Source of the DNA: Pyronema omphalodes
Lineage: Eukaryota > Ascomycota > Pezizomycetes > Pezizales > Pyronemataceae
Reading direction: 5' to 3'
Length of the DNA stretch: 64,000 bases
Assembly: GCA_024516155.1 (NCBI GenBank)
Contig: JAJJXM010000002.1
Coordinates: 62,001 to 126,000 of the forward strand
Shown: positions 1 through 12,957 of the stretch, piece by piece
Position numbering within the stretch: position 1 is the stretch's first letter
How the letters are laid out: each line of letters opens with the position of its first letter
Position numbers and translations under genes: made by a program
Notes under the pieces: generated by a model
Told to the model about the DNA's origin: nothing
What the model saw: only the letters and a program-made list of their open reading frames with translations
Databases searched by the model: none

Positions 1-3000
1 AACATCACGCATACCAAGAATACCGTTGTTGGAAACCAGTTTATTCGTGGTGTTTCTGGAGGAGAGCGCAAACGTGTTTCCATTGCAGAGATGATGATTA
101 CCAAAGCCTCCGTCTGCTGTTGGGATAACTCCACCCGTGGATTGGACGCCTCTACCGCTCTGGATTACGCCAAGTCCCTCCGTGTTATGACCAATGTTTA
201 CCAATGCACCACATTTGTTTCTTTGTACCAGGCATCAGAAAACATTTACGAGCAGTTCGACAAAGTTCTCGTGATAGACTCTGGACGCCAGGTTTACTTT
301 GGACCTACCACTGAGGCTCGTGCCTATTTTGAGGGATTAGGATTCGCCCCTAAGCCCCGTCAAACGACACCCGACTACCTTACGGGATGTACCGATGTTT
401 GGGAGCGTGAATTTGCCGAGGGAAGGGATGAGAATAACGTCCCTTCGACTCCCCAGGCACTCGAAGATGCCTTCCGCCGAAGCCCCATCTATGATAGACT
501 TAACAATGAGATGGAGACCTACCGTGAGCAGCTTCGCGCAGACGAGAATGCACACCGCGACTTTGAGCTTGCTGCTCGTGAGGAGAAGCGGAAGGGAGCT
601 CGCAAGACTTCTGTTTACACCGTTCCTTTCCACCTCCAAGTTTGGGCCCTGATGAAGCGTCAGTTCCTTCTTAAGTGGGGAGACAAGTTTGCTCTCACTG
701 TTTCTTGGATCACTTCTATTGTCATCGCCATCATCTTCGGTACCGTCTATCTCCGTCTTCCGGAAACCTCCGCCGGTGCTTTTACCCGTGGTGGTATTCT
801 GTTCTTGTCCCTCTTGTTCAACGCATTCCAGGCTTTTTCTGAATTAGCTTCCACTATGATGGGACGTGGTATTGTCAACAAACACAAAGCGTATACATTT
901 CATCGACCATCAGCGTTATGGATAGCACAGATCTTAGTAGATGTTGTTTTCGCAGCATCGCAAATCTTTGTTTTCAGTGTTATCGTCTACTTCATGTGCG
1001 GGTTGGCTCTGGATGCTGGTGCTTTCTTCATCTTCTGGATTATCATTGTCCTTGGATACTTGGCTATGACTTTGTTCTTCCGAACAGTTGGATGCCTCTG
1101 TCCTGACTTTGATTATGCGCTCAAGTTCGCTTCCGTCCTCATCACATTTTTTGTGTTGACCAGTGGTTACTTGATCTCATACCAGTCTCAGGGTAAGTGG
1201 GTTTCATGGATCTTCTGGGTTAACGGTCTCGGTCTTGGATTTTCTGCTTTGATGATGAACGAATTCAAGCGTGTCACTTTCACCTGTGGCCCTGAATCAC
1301 TTATTCCTTCCGGTCCCGGATACAACGACCTTAACTATCAAACCTGCACTCTTCCCGGTGCCCAGCCTGGGTCTAACCAAATCAACGGTGGCGATTACAT
1401 CAATCTCAGCTTCTCCTACAATCCCAAGGATCTTGGTCGCAACATCGGTATCTTGATTCTTTTGATTGGGTTCTTTTTGGCTTGCAACGCCTTCCTTGGA
1501 GAGTATTTTACCTACGGAGCTGGAGGAAAAACCGTTACTTTCTACGCCAAGGAGAATGCTGAGCTCAAGAAGCTCAACTCTAGTTTGAAGCAGCGCAAGG
1601 AGCAGAAGCAGCAGAACAAGAATGCCAAGAATGAAGAGACTTCTTTGAACATCAACTCTAAGTCTGTCTTGACCTGGGAGAACCTTGTCTACGAAGTCCC
1701 CGTTCCTGCGGGTCAGCTCCGCCTTCTCAATAACATTTTTGGATACGTTAAGCCTGGTCAGCTCACTGCCTTAATGGGCGCTTCTGGTGCTGGAAAAACT
1801 ACTCTTCTTGATGTTTTGGCTTCCCGCAAGAGTATCGGAGTGATTACTGGTGACGTACTTGTCGATGGAAAGGAGAAGGGTATAGCTTTCCAACGTGGTA
1901 CTTCATACGCCGAGCAGCTTGACGTCCACGTTCCTACTCAGACTGTTCGTGAGGCTCTTCGCTTCTCTGCCTATCTTCGCCAGCCTTACGAAGTCTCCAT
2001 TGAGGAGAAGAACGCCTACGTTGAGGAAGTCATTGCCCTTCTTGAGATGGAGAACATTGCCGATGCCATTATTGGAGACCCTGCTTCTGGACTTGCAGTT
2101 GAGGAGCGCAAGCGTGTTACCATTGGAGTCGAACTTGCAGCTAAGCCCGAGCTTCTTTTGTTTTTGGACGAGCCTACATCCGGTCTTGACTCCCAGTCTG
2201 CTTTCAACATTGTCCGTTTCTTGAAGAAGCTTGCCGCTGCTGGACAGGCAATTCTTTGCACTATCCACCAGCCTAACTCCTCTTTATTCGAGAACTTTGA
2301 TCGTCTTCTCTTGCTCCAGCGCGGAGGAGAGTGTGTTTACTTCGGTGATATCGGAAAGGATTCTCACGTTCTTTTGGAGTACTTCCACAAGCACGGTGCT
2401 GAATGTCCTCCCAATGCCAACGTCGCCGAATGGATGCTCGATGCCATTGGAGCTGGTCAGGCTCCTCGAATTGGAGACCGTGACTGGGCCGAAATCTGGA
2501 GATCTTCCGAGGAGTTAGCCAACGTCAAGAAGGAAATTACCGCTATGAAACAACAGAGAATTGCCGAGATTGCTTCCGTTCCTGAGGTTATCCAGAGCCA
2601 ATACGCTACTCCTCTCACCTACCAAATCGTCCAAGTTGTCAAGCGCATGAACATCATGTTCTGGCGTACTCCAAACTACGGATTCACTCGTCTCTTCAAC
2701 CATGTCGTCATTGCCCTTCTTACCGGAGTCGTTTTCCTTCACCTAGATGACTCTCGTGCCAGTTTGCAATACAGGGTTTTCTTGATGTTCCAGGTTACCG
2801 TTTTGCCCTCTTTGATTCTCGCCCAGGTAGAGCCTATGTACGATATGGCCCGTCTTATCTCCTTCCGCGAGCAGTCATCCAAGATGTACAAGCCTGTCGC
2901 CTTCACTCTCGCCATGGTTGTCGCCGAAATCCCATACTCTATTCTCTGCGCCGTTGCCTTCTACGTCTGTATCTACTTTCCTCCCGGAATGGACACTCGT

Positions 3001-3555
3001 GCCGACCGCGCTGGATACCAGTTCTTGATTATCCTCATTTGTGAGATGTTCTCGGTCTCCTTGGCTCAGATGATTGCGGCTTTGACCCCCAACTTCTTCA
3101 TCGCCTCTTTGTTGAATCCTTTCGTCATCGTTATCTTCGCTGTCTTCTGTGGAGTTACTATTCCTAAGCCTAACATCCCCCGCTTTTGGCGTGCCTGGTT
3201 GTATGAGCTTGACCCATTCACTCGCTTGATCGGAGGAATGATTGTCACCGAGCTCCATGACAAGCCCGTTGTTTGCAGCGAGAAAGAATATAACCGCTTC
3301 GCCATTCCTGCTGGAGAAACCTGTATGGAGTACGCTGGAAGGTTCATGGAGAAGGCACCTGGATATATCAGGGACCTTAACGCTACTGGAATCTGCGAGT
3401 ATTGCGCTTTCAAGGTCGGAGATGAGTTCTACGAGCCTCTTGGGTTGAGCTTCAACAACAGATGGAGAGACCTCGGAATCTTTGCTGCTTTCATTGGTTC
3501 TTCTTTGATTATCCTCTTTACTGCGTCTAGATTTTTGAACTACTCAAGGCGTTAA
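1..3555 (+). CDS. PDR/ABCG-type multidrug ABC transporter, 5'-truncated by the window edge
   Basis: The frame is open from base 1 to the TAA at 3553-3555, so the 5' part lies outside the window. The visible part begins just before the first nucleotide-binding domain signature (VSGGERKRVSIAE, from base 52), followed by the degenerate Walker B/D-loop DNSTRGLD typical of the first NBD of fungal pleiotropic drug resistance pumps. The first membrane domain follows (about 640-1500), with a large extracellular Cys-containing loop near 1280-1400. The second NBD has Walker A GASGAGKTTLLD (about 1778), the diverged signature LAVEERKRVTIGVEL, and Walker B LLLFLDEPTSGLDS (about 2155). A second six-helix membrane domain ends close to the stop. 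This reverse NBD-TMD order and NBD asymmetry are those of PDR/ABCG plasma-membrane exporters of drugs and xenobiotics. It looks closer to the SNQ2 branch than CDR1, from memory only. There are no introns in the visible part. Confidence 0.95.
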   Translation, partial: NITHTKNTVVGNQFIRGVSGGERKRVSIAEMMITKASVCCWDNSTRGLDASTALDYAKSLRVMTNVYQCTTFVSLYQASENIYEQFDKVLVIDSGRQVYFGPTTEARAYFEGLGFAPKPRQTTPDYLTGCTDVWEREFAEGRDENNVPSTPQALEDAFRRSPIYDRLNNEMETYREQLRADENAHRDFELAAREEKRKGARKTSVYTVPFHLQVWALMKRQFLLKWGDKFALTVSWITSIVIAIIFGTVYLRLPETSAGAFTRGGILFLSLLFNAFQAFSELASTMMGRGIVNKHKAYTFHRPSALWIAQILVDVVFAASQIFVFSVIVYFMCGLALDAGAFFIFWIIIVLGYLAMTLFFRTVGCLCPDFDYALKFASVLITFFVLTSGYLISYQSQGKWVSWIFWVNGLGLGFSALMMNEFKRVTFTCGPESLIPSGPGYNDLNYQTCTLPGAQPGSNQINGGDYINLSFSYNPKDLGRNIGILILLIGFFLACNAFLGEYFTYGAGGKTVTFYAKENAELKKLNSSLKQRKEQKQQNKNAKNEETSLNINSKSVLTWENLVYEVPVPAGQLRLLNNIFGYVKPGQLTALMGASGAGKTTLLDVLASRKSIGVITGDVLVDGKEKGIAFQRGTSYAEQLDVHVPTQTVREALRFSAYLRQPYEVSIEEKNAYVEEVIALLEMENIADAIIGDPASGLAVEERKRVTIGVELAAKPELLLFLDEPTSGLDSQSAFNIVRFLKKLAAAGQAILCTIHQPNSSLFENFDRLLLLQRGGECVYFGDIGKDSHVLLEYFHKHGAECPPNANVAEWMLDAIGAGQAPRIGDRDWAEIWRSSEELANVKKEITAMKQQRIAEIASVPEVIQSQYATPLTYQIVQVVKRMNIMFWRTPNYGFTRLFNHVVIALLTGVVFLHLDDSRASLQYRVFLMFQVTVLPSLILAQVEPMYDMARLISFREQSSKMYKPVAFTLAMVVAEIPYSILCAVAFYVCIYFPPGMDTRADRAGYQFLIILICEMFSVSLAQMIAALTPNFFIASLLNPFVIVIFAVFCGVTIPKPNIPRFWRAWLYELDPFTRLIGGMIVTELHDKPVVCSEKEYNRFAIPAGETCMEYAGRFMEKAPGYIRDLNATGICEYCAFKVGDEFYEPLGLSFNNRWRDLGIFAAFIGSSLIILFTASRFLNYSRR

Positions 3556-6500
3556 GCATTTTGGAGAGACAGGGAGTGGGGGATATGATAGTTGTCACAT
3601 GATTTAATGTTTTTCTGTTAATGCATATGCATAGATGTTACGTGGAAAAGTTGGATAGATATTGACATTTATGTAATTAGATACCATGGGGTTAAGGTGT
3701 TGGGAGTACTTTATAATGATATATCACGTAAAACATCATTTTTCCTTGTCCATCAATGAACCAATTCGATCTATACGTGAAGAAAAGCTCAAGCCACTTT
3801 CATCGAAAAGTGGGCTTCGGGTGACAGCCTGTGATGGCATGATAATCGACAGCGCCGACGGAATTCCGCAAGTAAGACAATCATGGGTTTTGTGATTCAA
3901 CATAGATATGCTAAATCTCAAAATCAGGTCGCCGATATAGATTGATTTAAATATCCCTGCAGGTCATTAAGACACGATTATCTACAACACTGCTTCTTCA
4001 ATCCGATATTGCCGTGCGCACTCCGGTACTACGCTTACTTTATCCAGAAGCCCCCACATGCAAGTGTCCGGCAGGTACGCAATTAATCGCCGTAGGCTAG
4101 TCGGAGATCCGATACGAGGGCTGAAGCATCAGTGGCCGGGATTTTCAAACCTGGAAAACAACCTGTATGTACTTTATATCTCTACACTGCCGTCTTATGT
4201 ATGAAATGAAAAGCTTAGCTATGATTCTATGCACTCATCGCATCATGCGTACCCATTTACTGAGCCTTGTTTCTGTCATTAATTTGGTTGATCAGATATA
4301 CATTCTAACCTACAACCCTCATATCCTTTCCTATTCGGACTTCGCCTGAAGGACTTACCCCAAAAGATCCGCGTCTACATAGATAAAGTAGATGAAACCC
4401 CCGCTTTTCCCTTGCCGACTTTCTCGAGCGTGGTCACCGGACAATATTTTGAAACGTAGGCTTCCCGCGGAGACATTGATATCTTACATAGCCTCTGCCT
4501 CGCGGTACTCTTCCGTCGAAGCCGCGCAGAGCCCTAGTTAAGGTGGTTCCGGTATATTAATCAATTTGTACCCCACATAACTAACACATGGAACCTAACT
4601 TTAGCACAAAAACTGGAAGAGCCCTAAACCATTTCGCTTTTCCCTGGAACCTACATTGCATGACGTTCTTGAAGAATCGACGCAGGAACGTTACTTTGCT
4701 TGTTTGCAAATCTAAGATTTTAAACAGGGGGCGAAGCCGCCATGCAGTATAAGTTACCGAAATCACAAATGGAGAATCCATATCCGTAAGTAACGCGGAA
4801 TTAAGAAGACCCTGAGAACGGGAAGTCTGAAGCATCTCAAGAGTGTTTGGGTTAGGTAACAGAGGCATTCTGCAACTAAAAACATCCTGTAAAAGTAATT
4901 TTGCGGCACCAAATAAGAACTGTGGTGGCATAGAAACTAATGGAAGTGCAAAAAGTTGAACGTAGTAATGTAAAAAAGAACAGGCGAATGTGATCAGCTG
5001 CTTTTATCCTCTCGACGATAGCTGGGGCTGACACTGACGAAATGAAGATATAAAACATCTCTTAATCAGACAGAATAATTAGATTTAGGTTAATATAATC
5101 TGTAGCTGGTTGCATTTTTCAACCATTAGCCTCTCTCTGAAAAAATACCATTGTATGAGCAAAAACAAAATTAGTTGCTGAGTTTCCGAAATAAGAGCTC
5201 TTATTCATGCATGGCTTGGTATACGGACACAGTATAATATCCGTGCCGCAGAAATTCCAATGCTTATACATAGTTGCCGACCGATATACCTACCAATCCC
5301 GGAACCCGTTTTTGTTTCACAGGCATGGGGTTATCAAAAGATCTATACCGCGGCCGCTAACATCAAAGAAGCCACAATAAGCCACCGACATGAGACGAGT
5401 TTGCGCTTAAGCCACCCCCCCTCCCCCTCCTAAGTATGCGTAACTATCGCCTCGGTGTCAGCATACAATCCAAGCTATTGTTTTTTGTTATACCTAGGTT
5501 GATCGGTAACCGATCATATCTAATCCTGATTTCTTGCGGTAGTGGCTTCTGCATGTACGGACGGACATCAACATGTACCTTGCCGGCTCGGACCGCCCGA
5601 GTCAACGCCATCCCAATTCGGCCACGGAAACGTATTGTGGATATACATAGCATACATAGCATAGAAGTATCTGAAATATTCCGCGTGTTCTATTGCATAT
5701 TTCACAGTACATACCTGAACCATCTATATCGACAGTACCAGAGATTGGGAATTAACGCCAAGGATAAGACAGACATCAATACGGACTGATCTTCATTACG
5801 ATTCCCAGGACAATTGCACAACAAGGTTAATAAAACCAAGCTTACACATACGTCGAATATGTATATTTCAATTATGTTTGATACGGTCGTTATATCATCT
5901 GTTACACGTGAAGGCTAGGAGCCTATAGCCGAGTCCACGTTATGAATGACTGTGTGCAAATAATCACTGCACAATAAGCCTTTTATAATCCCGTTGTAGG
6001 CAGTAAAAGCCTTACACTGATAGGTGTATAAATAATCTTAAAATAAAAATCAACCCCTCCAGGTTCATACAGACGGCAGGCAATGCTTCAGCAAAGTACA
6101 GGTACCATATTTAAGTAGGAATATCACCCGCTCCCAAGGCGGACACAAAGATTTGCCTTATAATATCCCATATCCTATATCATATACCCCATGATTGGTT
6201 CAAGAATGAAATGAATATCATGTCAGAAGCATCTCTATACAAGCATGTCATTGGATGCATTACACAAGGCATCCGAAGGCGGGATCTCCATCCACCTTCC
6301 GTAAATGTGAATAATTGAAAAACCGTTGGGAACTCCATAATATTACTTTTCATGGTAACGAAACGCATAATATATTTCATAAATATCCTACATACATATA
6401 ACCAAGTAAATCAGGCTACATGATCTTGCGATATCGATACATCGTGCCACCTCGGAATAGTCTTCTCTGCACATTTAGGGTCTTGACCATATGATCTGTT

Positions 6501-7212
6501 TTCGTCAACTGTCCTCGAAAAGATTTGCAAAATCGCGTGGCGGCGGGACGGGAATCAAATTCACGCGGGATATACTACCTTCGGCTCGGTAATGTGATAT
6601 TGACATGTGGATGTATTCATGGCAGCTCACTCGTAGGAATATTATTGGTGGACGATGACCTTTTTGTGACTTGGATGTGTTTCGTGGGAAATGAGATCTT
6701 ACTTATGATGAAAAGATTGGTTACTGCTTTGTGTTATGATAGTGGTGGAATCTTGGAGTTCTCAAATCGCTGTTGTGATATCGCTATTCGATGGCATGGC
6801 AACCAACGAATTAAAAGTTGAATGTGAATGTGATGAAATTTCTGTGGTTGCACAAAGCAGCGTTACGCAAATATAGACTTACGCCAATCCCTGTTGCTGA
6901 TGAGCGACATACATACCCGTTAAGATTTTTTTCGAAGACACGGGTATGAAAATCGAGGGAACTTCCAACAGAAATCCCTCGCCAGGAACGTCACAACATA
7001 ATATCGTTGGAGATTAAATGACCCAGCTGACAGCAGAATTTTTTCGTCGGTTAATAAGGATCCTAATTGATAAATATAAGCGAAAGCAGCAAAAGGACAT
7101 CATTGAAACATCTCATGCACATCACGATATTTTTTCTGTGTTATGGAATGTTAATTCCCCCGTTTTTATAGCCTTGCTTGTGATAAACTTTAAAACAGAA
7201 TCCCGAGTCTAT

Positions 7213-7246
7213 CCGCTGTCCGCTGTCCGCTGTCCGCTGTCCGCTG
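7213..7246. repeat. Tandem 7-bp microsatellite (CCGCTGT)n
   Basis: Four perfect CCGCTGT copies followed by one copy with a changed last base lie in otherwise AT-rich intergenic DNA. Confidence 0.85.
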
Positions 7247-9620
7247 CTCGAATTCACTTTTCGTGAAAGAAGAAGCAATTACGAAACGTGCGTTGTACTC
7301 GGTTACATAACACATGAAACCTGGAATTCTCCGTGGGTGGTAACACCCCGCACGACGCGTCGCTGGGAAAAAAGACGCTTGAATGACATCGCCACCTCAT
7401 GGTGGGATGATGGGAAGGGGAGCGGGGGAGGAGGTGAAGCGATCTCCAAGTTAGAATAACCAGGTCTTAAAAATCTACCCCTAGATTTCATGTAAGCAAT
7501 TTGTTAAGATATGGATGCATCAAGTACATAATAAAAACGAGCAACTGGCACCGCTTCCAACTCTTTCTTTTTTTTTTTGCCATTGGTGCGCCGTTATTGT
7601 GCTAGATAATCGTCATTCTGCATCGGGAAGCCACTTATGCACGAATTACCATGTGTGTAGTGGCGCCTTCTTTAGTTCTTCTAGAACACTTTTTACCGTT
7701 CCATAGGGGGAAGTGGTGAAACACATATCGTAAAAATAATAGTAACTGCGCGATAAGAGCTGTCCATCCGGCTTTTCGACCACTTTAGTTGCAAGTTACA
7801 GCTCCCCTTCCCCCTGTGAGTTAGAACTTCAATTTTGCAACCGAATCCAGCAGGAAAATTGGATGCTGCGCACAATTTTTTTCCTTTTAACATAGCTATG
7901 GAAGCTTCTGATTCTTTCGCAGAGTACGATGCATGTTTCCGGAAGGCGGGGAAATAGTTCCCTTTAACGCTCGATATCTCGCGATAATCTACTGAGAGTC
8001 TCGCCATAGATTTTGATACCGAGGAGTAAAAAGTAAACTACATACTAATTCCCGCCAACGAATCTCATTTCAATGTTTTAAATCAACTCATACCAATTCG
8101 CATGTTGTATTTTTATTTCGAGACGTCATGATTAATAAATATAATCTCATTTTATGTAGTAAACTCTCTCTCTTATCGCTAAATGCATAAGCAGATTGCA
8201 TTTTGAGGCTGGTTATATTACACATACATACACATATCTTCACAACTAGATGTCATAGATTCGTCATCAGAAAACTCTAAATTAGTACATACCTTTGTTT
8301 CAAGAGAATTTTGTCCAGTTGCTGGTTCGCTTCGCTCTTCCATACTTCTAAAGATTGTATACAGTACAGTAGATTGATTTCTTTTTCTTTCTCTTTTGCC
8401 TGCGTCTTTTACCCCGGAAAATCTTGAGCATGATATGATGGTGGTGCGAAATTTGTGGTTTCAGTGCTCACTGCGTTAGGTAGGCTAATTTGAGGGTTTC
8501 ATGGCCTAGATCAAAAGGTAGACGCCGTTAAGATCTGCACGAAACAGAATTATGTATCTACCGTGGTGCCTAGTTGGACAATTCGAAGTGGGGGGAGGGA
8601 AGGGGATTTTGAGGTGGCTGCTCTTTTTTGTAAAATGATATATCCACGGCGAGCCGATGAGTGGGGATTGTGTTGACGATATAGTGAAATTTATTTCAAA
8701 TCTACTGACAGACAGTCTCCTGGAGACAAGGTTTGGGTTTGTGAACGCTTGTTGAGATTATGGAAGCCGTGACTCAAGGCTCAAGTTACCCCTTACCCCC
8801 ACCCCCCACCCCATCATCCCTTCCTCATCACATCCTGCAGGATCGTGATGGTGGACATGGCGGTGGTGGCATCATGAAAGATGGTAAACTGTCAAGTTAA
8901 CCCTGAGCTAAAAAGTTCTTTTTCCATCGGGGAGGAAAATGGAATCGTTGGTGCAGCCAGGCATTTTACTTGACAGTCCAATCCTCAAACAGAGTAGCCA
9001 CCTAACCGGCGGGTATTCTGCGTAGATACCACCCAAGGTACACCGAAACCGTGGGGGAATAAGTGTGGTACAAGAGTTTAGTGAGCAAAGTTTAGCAGCA
9101 GAGTGGGGACGCTTGGGACTTTTCTTCAGAGTCCTTCAAAGGCTTCAACACCGCCCTGACACCACGTTGCTCCATTTTTAGCCACACATGTAGCCGTTTC
9201 AAGAATTTCTGAAGACGAGGCTCTCATTTTTGATGTAAGCGTCGTCTTGCGGCTTGGACTAGATACCGAGGCACGTCATTTTGAACCGGGGAATCGTTGA
9301 AATTTCGTATGGAATAGACACAGCGCGCGTTAATTCACCAACTAGCAGGGAAAGCATCTGTCCACCATCACCAAAACGCGGCTGTAGAAGGAAGGAAGCA
9401 GTAAAGATTCCACGTTGGGCTGGCTCTAGCGAGTGATAAGGGTGATGCGCTGGCTACCCTGGAGGAAAAGTTTTTCCGACGGCCGGCATAGCCCTGTCTT
9501 TGTTTTTTGGCTAACTGTAATCCTAACTCATCCAGCCCTCGGCCTCCTCTTTTGGTGTTTTTGCTTCAGCCAATCTGATTTCGAGTATCAGACAGAGCGG
9601 AGAAGGGGGGAGGTAAAGAA

Positions 9621-9694
9621 GCAGAGGCCAGGCATGGTGATTGCGAAGAGGCAGCAGAGGCCAGGCATGGTGATTGAGAAGAGGCAGCAGAGGG
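9621..9694. repeat. 33-bp direct tandem repeat
   Basis: GCAGAGG recurs at 9621, 9654 and 9687. The 33-bp unit containing CCAGGCATGGTGATT and GAAGAGGCA is present twice with one internal base difference (GCGAAG versus GAGAAG), followed by a partial third copy. The reading frame through it stays open, but no protein family is recognisable. Confidence 0.8.
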
Positions 9695-10312
9695 ATGGCT
9701 GCTAAAGCCTGCGCAGACGCAGACGCAGCGATGAGAACCAATGTGCATACCCCCCCTCCTCTCACCCCAAGGGATACTGCCCCGCAAATCCTTACCGCCA
9801 ATCAAATATCTGATCTGGCATCCACCATTTTGGAATTGTTCTGAGCGATTGAAAAAAAAGACATAAATTCCAGGAAATCAAAAAAATACGTGATACATCC
9901 ATAAATTCCATCAAATTAATAAAAATAAAAAAAAAACAAAGATACCTGATACCTCCACATACCTTTCCTCACCGATCTACTGTCGCAATCACTGCTGACC
10001 GCATAACTGGTTTTCATGTTCTATGTATTCTTTCCTGGCCCCAAGCAGTAGTAGTTTCTCGAGCGGGATAAGAGAAGCTTGTGCATATAAACTAGCGATA
10101 GTGTGCGCGCCACTACCAAGAGGGAATTGGCACACGCCGAATTTGGAGCCCAGCGTTCTCAACGACGAACACACGCAGTTTCAACAATTTATCCAGAATC
10201 AACCACACAGAGCGGCCGCTGAAGGGAGTGGCCTCACACAAGAACCAACACCAGACTCGAGTTACATCATCCACCACTACCACCCACTGCCAGACAACAA
10301 CAGAGAACCATC

Positions 10313-12957
10313 ATGGACCACCACCCCCAGCGCCCGCCTTCCACCACTTCCAATACGATGAAACGATCATATGACGACGCAAACGCCTCTGCCACTTCCT
10401 CAGTCAATGGCTCTCCGCCTTCATGCGACATCTCTCCATCATATGGTCGAAAACGCCGTTCGAATTCCCCACCGCCGATTCCGAACCCCCTTCCCCCTGT
10501 TCCCTCTGTATTCACCGATGCCAATGGACGGATCGCCAGGATTCCAACCATTTCGCGCAAAGTCCGGGCTTGTTCGGCGTGCAAGAAACAGAAGATACGA
10601 TGCGATTTTGACGACGGACAGACAACATGTGTGCGTTGCAAGAAGATGAAGTTGGAATGCGTGGTAAACCGAAGTCTGCAAACAATTTTAGACGAGGATG
10701 TCGAGTTAGTCTCTCTCTCCCAGTTACCCCACCAAAACACCCCGAATTCGTCGCGTTTGTTTGCACCGGCGCTGACATTGATGATTTCAACGTAAAGATG
10801 GAAACACAAAATGCGGGATGATACCATTCAACTGCAACGTGCCGTCGGACATTTGCTTTCCACCCTGAATATGCGACCATTGGCGGCGTATAGCCCTCAC
10901 TCGCCCCCTGTATCGCGAACTTCATCGGAGCCTCCAGGCCCTAAGGGACCAGTTGCGCCCAACCACCACCGAGGAACATCTCTGCCGTTTTCTGAGCACA
11001 ACTCGGAGCATTTTAAAATGGAGGATGATGATCATGTTCGTTCCGCTCCCATGGTGCGAGACCATTCCACCCATGAGGAGCACGAAGGACAATTGTTCTC
11101 GAATCCTATGGGTTCACTATATGAAGTGACTAAGTTGCGGGGACTGCGGGGTAACGACGGTGAGCGATCGGGTGCTCCCCAGGAAGAAATCGATATGGAT
11201 TTCATTTCTAGAGGCCTGATTTCACTGTCGGAGGCCCAGGAACTTTTCGCAGTGTAGACATCCTCCCGGTATCGATCCCAACGTGGTTGCTGAGACATGA
11301 ACAGATTCCGAGATAACATGAATGGTCACCTATATGGTATGGCGTTGGTGCACGACAATCTGGAGTCGGCCCGTGCCTCTTCTGCACTTCTGACGTCGGC
11401 CATTTTCACCGTTACGTCCCTACACATGCCCAGACATCAGCATCTTTATCGCATTTTATACCCAGTTTTCCTTAGCCTTGTTTCAACCTGTATGTTTGAC
11501 AGATACCACCGCCTCGATGATGTTCGCGGCCTTTGCATTGGCGCCTTCTATCTTTTTGAAATATCTTGGAAGTTGTCTGGCCATGCAGTTAGAATGGCTA
11601 CAGAGATGAACCTCCACCAGTCGTTCCACAAGGCTCTTGCTGGTTCAAAGGAGCACTATGAACGTGCAAGATTATGGTGAGACATCCTTCGGGAGTAAAA
11701 CTCCATTTTGAGCAGCGCGATGTAACCTGAGTTGCGATTGCTGTACTTTCTGGAACTCTGGCTAACTATGATATCATAGGTATTTGCTGTACGTGTGCGA
11801 TCACCATTTTTCCATAGTCCACGGGAGACCACCGGTCATGTGCGATCACGAGCCGATGAAGAAATGGGAGGCCTATCTTCAAAGCCCATTGGCTACTGAA
11901 GGGGACTACTTGGTCCTATCGCAGGTCACATTATTCACAATCCTCACGAGAATATTCCATTTCTTCGAGGATGAGGCCGAGCATGAAATCAGTGATGATC
12001 TTCTATCGCACATCCCCGCATTTAACGAGCGGTTAGATGATTGGAGAGAAACTTGGCATGCAAAGCTGCGTATGTTATTCTTCGCGCCTTGCTCAGGCTG
12101 ATCTTGTAGAGAACCACTGACTGATTTTCAAAATAGCAAGTCGTATGAGCGTCGTCACTGGCACTCCAAGTAAGGGAGTTGATCTCCATTATCACTTTGC
12201 CAAACTCCAGCTCAACTCACTGGTCCTCCGCGGTGTAAACCCAAGTACGGTTGAGCGTCTTGGATCTCGGCGCAAGGTGATTGCCAACGATGCCATTGCC
12301 TCTGCAATTGCCGTTTTATCGATTATCCTCGAGGAGCCTGCTATTCGCGATACACTTCTCAGTGCGCCGTTGTATCTGGATACCATGGTTTCATGCGCTG
12401 CTTCTTTCCTCCTCAAAATCACTGCAAAATGGATGCCCATCAGTTTCGACATTTCCACCGACCAAGTCTGGGCCCTTGTTGAACGAACAATTGCTCTGTT
12501 GAACTCTCACTCTGGAACCGTGAGCGAGTTTCACATCATCCCACAAGTGGCAAACGGACTTGGAAAGCTGCTTCGTAAATGTATTGATATTTCTAAGGAA
12601 AATAGTCCAGTCGATGATTCCCGGCTGTGGAACGGTAGTAGTGTACAGGAAAATGGCGGCATGGTAGAACAGCACAGCCCACATGAACACGGTGTTGTTA
12701 CAACCTATCCCGTTGGACATGGCCAGCAGCAGCCGCACCCGCAACAGTCTTCTCAACAACAGCAACACCAGTTCTGGCAGTCATATCAGCACCAGCCCGG
12801 CTCTAGCCATGATGTGGGGTCGGAAGTGTTATACAGTCCACAAGGTGGAATGCACACTGGCCAGTCTGGTCAACAGCCAATATATGAGGTGAATGGCCAA
12901 TATTTCCCCGTTCCAATGGGTGTCTTCGATTTCTTGTCGCCTCAGCTTCCGTATTGA
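10313..12957 (+). CDS. Zn2Cys6 fungal-specific transcription factor
   Basis: Probable nuclear DNA-binding regulator. Proposed exons are 10313-10704, 10798-11253, 11305-11676, 11780-12069 and 12137-12957, joining in phase to 776 aa. Introns 1, 3 and 4 have donors GTTAGT, GTGAGA and GTATGT, and branch sequences such as GCTGAC and GCTAAC are visible. The zinc cluster is at residues about 89-116 (CSACKKQKIRC then CVRCKKMKLEC, six Cys in family spacing). It is preceded by a Ser/Pro-rich N-terminus with a basic stretch (GRKRRS) and followed by DEDVEWKHKMRDD, which is created only by splicing intron 1. The middle region (DDVRGLCIGAFYLFEISW, then YVCDHHFSIVHGRPPV) matches the fungal-specific transcription factor domain pattern. 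The C-terminus is Gln/His-rich. The start could instead be the second Met at 10358. The target pathway cannot be inferred, since the neighbours show no cluster. Confidence 0.87.

Larger units (their letters stand above)
3556..10312. other. Gene-poor intergenic stretch
   Basis: I find no ORF here with a recognisable domain, convincing codon pattern or splice-joined extension; the open frames are short (about 120 codons at most) and random-looking. The part nearest 10312 (about 9900-10312) is the likely promoter and 5' leader of the Zn2Cys6 gene. A 7-bp array (7213-7246) and a 33-bp direct repeat (9621-9694) are listed separately. No tRNA or rRNA was recognised. A diverged transposon relic cannot be excluded by eye. 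Confidence 0.5.

Noticed and set aside
6525..6821. 98-codon ORF with hydrophobic middle
   Set aside because: No family pattern, no splice-supported extension and no leader-like context.
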